From Candidatus Pelagibacter sp. (GTDB lineage: Bacteria; Pseudomonadota; Alphaproteobacteria; Pelagibacterales; Pelagibacteraceae), in the NCBI GenBank assembly GCA_028408025.1, contig JAOOKL010000016.1, forward strand, positions 1 through 14,112: a DNA stretch of 14,112 bases. Reading direction: 5' to 3'. Below, piece after piece: positions 10,504 through 14,112 of this stretch. Every line of letters starts with the position of its first letter. Position 1 is the stretch's first letter. The notes below the pieces were generated by a model, which was given only the letters and a program-made list of their open reading frames with translations, was not told the DNA's origin and did not search any database. The translations under genes and the position numbers were made by a program.

Positions 10504-12338
10504 TGGATAGTTTAGAACAAGGAAAAAAAATAATAAAAGGTAAAATACCCCTAATATCTAAGAGTCCTGGAGTGTATAAAATGTTAAGTTCTACAGGAGA
10601 AATTCTTTATATAGGAAAAGCAAAAAATATTCCGAACAGACTTAAAAGTTACGTTACTGAATCTAATTTGCCAATTAGAACCGAGAGAATGTTATCTTTG
10701 ACTCATAATCTCGAAACTACAACAACCAATAATGAAAGCGAAGCTCTACTTTTAGAAGCAAACTTAATTAAAAAGCATAAACCAAGATATAATATTCTTT
10801 TAAGAGACGATAAGTCATTTCCTTATATTTATATTGGCAATAATGATAAATGGCCCCAATTGACTAAATTAAGAGGAAAAAAATCAAGATCTGGATATTA
10901 TTTTGGACCTTTCGCTTCTATTGGTTCTGCAAACTGGACCATTAAAATATTACAAAAAATTTTTCAATTAAGAGTTTGCGATGACACAGTTTTTAAGAAC
11001 AGAGAAAGGCCGTGTATACTTTATCAAATTAAAAGATGTTCAGCTCCTTGTGTTCAACATATTTCAGAAAAAGAGTATCGATTAACAGTAAATGATGCTA
11101 TTGATTTTATCTCCGGTAAATCTAGAAGAATTCAGAAAAACTTATCTAAAGAAATGGAAAAGGCAAGCAAAGAACTTGATTACGAAAAGGCAGCCATAGC
11201 TAGAGATAGAATTAAAGCTTTGACTCAAATACAATCATCTCAAAAGATAAATCAAACTAATTTAGATGAGGCAGATGTTATTAGTATATATAAAGAAACA
11301 GGCAAAACTTGTATTCAAGTTTTCTTTTTTAGATCTAAACAGAATTGGGGTAATCAGGCTTTTTACCCTAAACATGATCCTGAAGATGCAATTAAAGATA
11401 TACTTTCTTCTTTTATATCTCAGTTTTATGAGAACAAAACAGTGCCTACACTTATTATCACAAATGACGAGGTAAGTGAAAAAACTTTATTAGAGAAAAC
11501 TTTTTCAAATAAAGAAAACAAACAAATAGTTATAAAAAAAGCTAAATCTAAAGACGAGGTAAATATTTCGAAACTCGCAGAAATAAATGCTAAGCAAGCT
11601 CTAACCCAAAAACTTATCCAGTCAGATACAAATAATAATTTAATAGAGAATTTATCAAAAAAATTCAAACTTAATAACAGCATCAATTTAATCGAAGTAT
11701 ACGACAACAGCCACATACAGGGATCCGACTCCATTGGGGCATTGATTTGTTTTGGAAATGAAGGTTTTGTTAAAAAAAGATATAGAAAATTTAATATTAA
11801 AAACAATAAAATAAAAAGTGATGACTATGGAATGATGAAAGAAGTTTTGTTTAGAAGATTTTCAAAAGCTATTAAGGAAAAATCTGGATCACTCTCTTTA
11901 CCAGACTTAGTTATAATTGATGGGGGAAAAGGACAATACTCAGTTTCTAGAGAAGTTTTAAATGAGCTAGGTCTACACGATTTACCAATTTTAGCAGTAG
12001 CAAAAGGAAAAAAAAGAAATGCTGGTGAAGAAAAAATTTACTACAAAAGTAAAGAATTTATTCTAAATAAAAGTGATCCACTACTTTTTTTCATTCAAAG
12101 ATTGAGAGATGAAGCTCATAGGTTTGCGATAAGCACTCACAGAGCAAAAAGAAAGAAAAATTTAAGCAAATCCTTGCTTGATCAAATTCAGGGAATTGGA
12201 CGTCAACGAAAAAGAGCTCTATTAAATCATTTTGGGTCAGCAAGAGCGGTAGAGTCTGCTAGTTTTGACGATTTGAAATCAGTTGAAGGAATAGAAGACA
12301 GCATTGCTAAGAAAATATATAATTATTTTCACGAATAA
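10503..12338 (+). CDS. uvrC: UvrABC system protein C (dual-incision nuclease)
   Basis: UvrC joins the UvrB-DNA complex and cuts on both sides of the lesion. The 611 residues match E. coli (610). The GIY-YIG nuclease that makes the 3' cut shows PGVY at 22-25, YIGKAKN at 36-42, R46 and SEALLLE ending at E85. Four cysteines at 159, 171, 179 and 183 have the 12/8/4 spacing of the [4Fe-4S]-binding set described for E. coli UvrC. The UVR domain ([15 protein letters not shown]) is at about 223-237. The RNase H-like 5' nuclease has EVYDNSH (D401), DDYGMM (440-445), IIDGGKGQ (D473) and RDEAHRFA (H539). A double helix-hairpin-helix closes the protein ([29 protein letters not shown]). It starts at the TAATG where the ancestral folB stop appears to lie, and pgsA follows after 2 bp. 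All catalytic elements look intact. Confidence 0.98.
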   Translation: MDSLEQGKKIIKGKIPLISKSPGVYKMLSSTGEILYIGKAKNIPNRLKSYVTESNLPIRTERMLSLTHNLETTTTNNESEALLLEANLIKKHKPRYNILLRDDKSFPYIYIGNNDKWPQLTKLRGKKSRSGYYFGPFASIGSANWTIKILQKIFQLRVCDDTVFKNRERPCILYQIKRCSAPCVQHISEKEYRLTVNDAIDFISGKSRRIQKNLSKEMEKASKELDYEKAAIARDRIKALTQIQSSQKINQTNLDEADVISIYKETGKTCIQVFFFRSKQNWGNQAFYPKHDPEDAIKDILSSFISQFYENKTVPTLIITNDEVSEKTLLEKTFSNKENKQIVIKKAKSKDEVNISKLAEINAKQALTQKLIQSDTNNNLIENLSKKFKLNNSINLIEVYDNSHIQGSDSIGALICFGNEGFVKKRYRKFNIKNNKIKSDDYGMMKEVLFRRFSKAIKEKSGSLSLPDLVIIDGGKGQYSVSREVLNELGLHDLPILAVAKGKKRNAGEEKIYYKSKEFILNKSDPLLFFIQRLRDEAHRFAISTHRAKRKKNLSKSLLDQIQGIGRQRKRALLNHFGSARAVESASFDDLKSVEGIEDSIAKKIYNYFHE

Positions 12339-12340
12339 AA

Positions 12341-12922
12341 ATGAAAATACCAAATATTTTAACTATAGGTAGAATTATAATTGTTCCAATATTCGTCCTG
12401 ACTTTCTTTATACCAGGATTTTTTGGAGATTTAATTCCCTTTTTTATATTTATCTTAGCGAGTTTTACAGATTATCTAGATGGTCTTTTAGCTAGATTAT
12501 TTAAAGAAGAGTCCAAATTGGGAGAATTACTAGATCCTATAGCTGATAAAATTATAGTTGCTTCAGCTCTTATATTATTAGTTATGAATGGAACAATAAA
12601 AAATTATGAAGTGATCGCAGCTATCATTATTTTAACAAGAGAAATTCTTATTTCCGGTTTGAGAGAGTATCTTGCTAAAGGGAGTGTGAACTTGCAAGTA
12701 ACAAGTTTAACAAAACTAAAGACGTTTTTACAAATGCTATCTATTGCCATCCTTTTAACGGGTGAAAGTGGAAATAAATTAGTCAATTTTCAAGACTATA
12801 ACGCTCAAACTATTGGGATTATACTTTTATGGTTATCTGCTTTTTTAACACTATATACTGGATATGATTACGTAAGAAAAGGTATAGATCATGCCATTAG
12901 CGAAGATAGTAAAAAAAATTAA
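12341..12922 (+). CDS. pgsA: CDP-diacylglycerol-glycerol-3-phosphate 3-phosphatidyltransferase
   Basis: An inner-membrane enzyme that makes phosphatidylglycerol phosphate from CDP-diacylglycerol and glycerol 3-phosphate, the first committed step to phosphatidylglycerol. The CDP-alcohol phosphotransferase signature is complete: D44-x2-D47-G-x2-A-R-x8-G61-x3-D65-x3-D69 (starting TDYLDGLLAR). Hydrophobic stretches at about 10-26, 30-43, 70-84, 91-104, 126-141 and 156-173 fit the six membrane helices of the family. Length of 193 is close to E. coli PgsA (182). The N-terminal PNILTIGRIIIVPIF is the typical beginning, supporting the ATG two bases after the uvrC stop. The uvrC-pgsA order is widespread in Proteobacteria. 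Its TAA overlaps the next ATG as TAATG. Another CDP-alcohol transferase is possible but the PN.LT..R start favours PgsA. Confidence 0.93.
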   Translation: MKIPNILTIGRIIIVPIFVLTFFIPGFFGDLIPFFIFILASFTDYLDGLLARLFKEESKLGELLDPIADKIIVASALILLVMNGTIKNYEVIAAIIILTREILISGLREYLAKGSVNLQVTSLTKLKTFLQMLSIAILLTGESGNKLVNFQDYNAQTIGIILLWLSAFLTLYTGYDYVRKGIDHAISEDSKKN

Positions 12923-13665
12923 TGAGCTTAACTGAAATAAATATTAGAGAAAAAGAATTTCATAATAAACTTCAGTCTAAAGCTTCTGGAAGGTTTGAAA
13001 ATATTTTCTATAAATCTTTATATAATATAAATGAAGATTTTTTTTCTTACATTAAAGAAAAGGCAAACCAATCACAGATTTTAGATTTTGGTTGCGGAAC
13101 AGGCTTATCTATTGAGAAAACCATTAAGTATAATCCAAAAAGAATTGTTGGTATTGATATATCAGAAGTGTCAATTGAAAAGGCTAAAAAAAAAGCAAAA
13201 GAAATGGGAATAAATGTAGACTATTATGTGGACAATTGTGAGAAAACAAAATTTGAAAATAATAGCTTTGATATTATTTATGGAGCAGGAATTCTACATC
13301 ATTTAGAATTTAATAAATGTTTAGATGAAATCCATAGGATTTTAAAATCAAATGGAAATTTAATATTTATTGAGCCGTTAGGAACTAATCCTATTATAAA
13401 TCTTTATAGAAAATTAACTCCTAGTTCAAGATCCTTAGATGAACATCCTCTGGTAAGTAAGGATTTCAAATACGTTCAAGATAAATTTAAAGATATAAAT
13501 ATTAAATATTATGGTTTCTTAACTTTAATATTTTTCCCTTTCTATAGATCACCCAATGAGTCAAAGCTCTTTAAATTTTTAGCTAATCTGGATCAGATTT
13601 TATTTAAATTTAAAATTTTTAGAATATTGGCTTGGTCTGTATTAATTACTGCAAAAAAAAATTAA
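12922..13665 (+). CDS. Class I SAM-dependent methyltransferase (Methyltransf_11 type), substrate unknown
   Basis: A 247-residue Rossmann methyltransferase. Motif I LDFGCGTG (54-61) binds SAM, D79 (VGIDIS) is the ribose-binding acid, DNCEKTKF (104-111) fits motif II, and FDIIYGAGILHHLE (116-129) is the motif III region with the HH seen in many UbiE-like and sugar/lipid methyltransferases. IFIEPLGTNP (148-157) and the LYRKLTPSSRSLDEHPL segment resemble small methyltransferases found in variable or surface-polysaccharide regions. The C-terminus (200-243) is hydrophobic and aromatic, which may let it sit near membrane or a lipid substrate. I do not recognise a specific substrate. It starts in a TAATG overlap with pgsA, so it is probably cotranscribed, and its TAA shares TTAA with ilvE. 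Position between two core genes makes an accessory insertion possible. Confidence 0.85.
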   Translation: MSLTEINIREKEFHNKLQSKASGRFENIFYKSLYNINEDFFSYIKEKANQSQILDFGCGTGLSIEKTIKYNPKRIVGIDISEVSIEKAKKKAKEMGINVDYYVDNCEKTKFENNSFDIIYGAGILHHLEFNKCLDEIHRILKSNGNLIFIEPLGTNPIINLYRKLTPSSRSLDEHPLVSKDFKYVQDKFKDINIKYYGFLTLIFFPFYRSPNESKLFKFLANLDQILFKFKIFRILAWSVLITAKKN

Positions 13666-14112
13666 GCAGCAGATTTTTTTCTCACAAGAATTTGATAACT
13701 TTCACTTAAATCAGTAATTGTTTTGCAAGTTTCAAATTTGTTATCGTTAATTTCTGAGACTGGTGTTACTTCTGCTGCAGTACCTGTGAGAAAACAACCA
13801 ACAAAATTTTTCATTTCCTCAGGTTTTATTTTTCTTTCAATTACCTTGATGCCTTTTGATTTTGCTATCTTTATTACTTCTCTCCTTGTAATGCCATCAA
13901 GGAATGAATCTGGTATTGGTGTGTGTAGTTCTCCGCTTTCGTTTTTAAAAAAAATATTTGCTCCAGTAGCCTCCGCAATATTACCCTCGTGGTCTAACAT
14001 TAAAGAATCTGTGTAACCATTACTTTCAGCTTCATGTTTCGAGAGAGTGCAAATCATATATAAACCTGCTGCCTTAGTATCCCATGGAATAGAGTTTGGA
14101 TTTGGTCTTCGC
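13662..14112 (-). CDS. ilvE: Branched-chain amino acid aminotransferase, N-terminus outside the window
   Basis: A fold-type IV PLP enzyme for the last step of valine, leucine and isoleucine synthesis. The frame is open to the window edge: upstream of the internal Met at 14057 it reads RRPNPNSIPWDTKAAGLY, which belongs to the protein. The Lys in DTKAAGLY aligns with the Schiff-base lysine of E. coli IlvE (AAKAGGNY). MLDHEGNIAEATGANIFF contains the cofactor-binding Glu region. DGITRREVI and FLTGTAAEVTPV are the two other family signatures, the latter forming the phosphate-binding turn. About 149 residues are visible, roughly the C-terminal half. TKAAGLYMICTLSKHEAE is of the alphaproteobacterial type. 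Its stop shares TTAA with the methyltransferase gene. An open plus-strand frame lies opposite but is antisense shadow. Confidence 0.96.
   Translation of the reverse strand, partial: RRPNPNSIPWDTKAAGLYMICTLSKHEAESNGYTDSLMLDHEGNIAEATGANIFFKNESGELHTPIPDSFLDGITRREVIKIAKSKGIKVIERKIKPEEMKNFVGCFLTGTAAEVTPVSEINDNKFETCKTITDLSESYQILVRKKSAA

Noticed and set aside
11426..11806. Open minus-strand frame of 126 codons inside uvrC, rich in Phe/Leu/Ser
   Set aside because: It is the antisense of a Lys/Asn-rich part of UvrC; such hydrophobic shadows are typical of AT-rich genes and it has no family motif.
13649..13680. CTGC ... GCAG followed by T7 as a possible terminator of the methyltransferase gene
   Set aside because: The stem is only 4 bp, a few bases separate it from the T-run, and the T-run is explained as Lys codons of ilvE on the other strand.
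13723..14016. Open plus-strand frame of 97 codons opposite ilvE
   Set aside because: It lies wholly antisense to conserved IlvE motifs and shows no recognisable domain.

Overview
The window is AT-rich (about 30% G+C by eye) and almost entirely coding. The longest gap between genes is about 41 bp. Genes are joined by short overlaps, Lys/Asn/Ile codons are abundant, and I see no mobile elements, CRISPR arrays, rRNA or tRNA. The IlvE, CarB, ELM1-like and pteridine-reductase-like proteins read as alphaproteobacterial. Together this suggests a streamlined marine alphaproteobacterium of the SAR11 (Pelagibacterales) type. That is an inference from composition and protein flavour, not a phylogenetic result.

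Layout: (1) 1-2487 (+), the last three quarters of carB. (2) 2484-4086 (-), an ELM1-family protein (PF06258) followed in a 14-nt overlap by a 2OG-Fe(II) oxygenase-like protein. (3) 4111-6008 (+), trxB followed 2 bp later by an ADP-ribosylglycohydrolase/crystallin-J1-like protein with a GTG start. (4) 6005-7192 (-), a class I aspartate aminotransferase. (5) 7234-13665 (+), a six-gene collinear run: uvrB, a pteridine-reductase-like SDR, folB, uvrC, pgsA, and a SAM methyltransferase. (6) 13662-14112 (-), the C-terminal half of ilvE. The two divergent gaps are only 24 and 41 bp. The second carries a perfect TATAAT.

Most genes are core housekeeping: pyrimidine/arginine precursor supply (CarB), thiol redox (TrxB), transamination (AspC, IlvE), nucleotide excision repair (UvrB, UvrC), pterin/folate metabolism (SDR and FolB) and phospholipid synthesis (PgsA). 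The uvrB-to-methyltransferase run looks like one transcription unit in which two excision-repair genes flank two pterin genes.

The most notable observations are as follows. folB stops about eight codons early, and the missing C-terminal strand is still readable in the -1 frame. Restoring one base would give a 121-residue protein whose stop would sit in a TAATG overlap with uvrC. The residue aligned with the FolB catalytic lysine is Asn. The SDR next to it has the Asp/Tyr/Lys spacing of PTR1-type pteridine reductases, with an 11-T run just before its catalytic Tyr. All three convergent gene pairs overlap by exactly 4 bp on the palindrome TTAA, so both stop codons share it. The ADP-ribosylglycohydrolase-like protein has lost the usual metal-ligand Asp motifs. 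I found no convincing wholly new multi-gene system. Everything else is ordinary for a streamlined genome.
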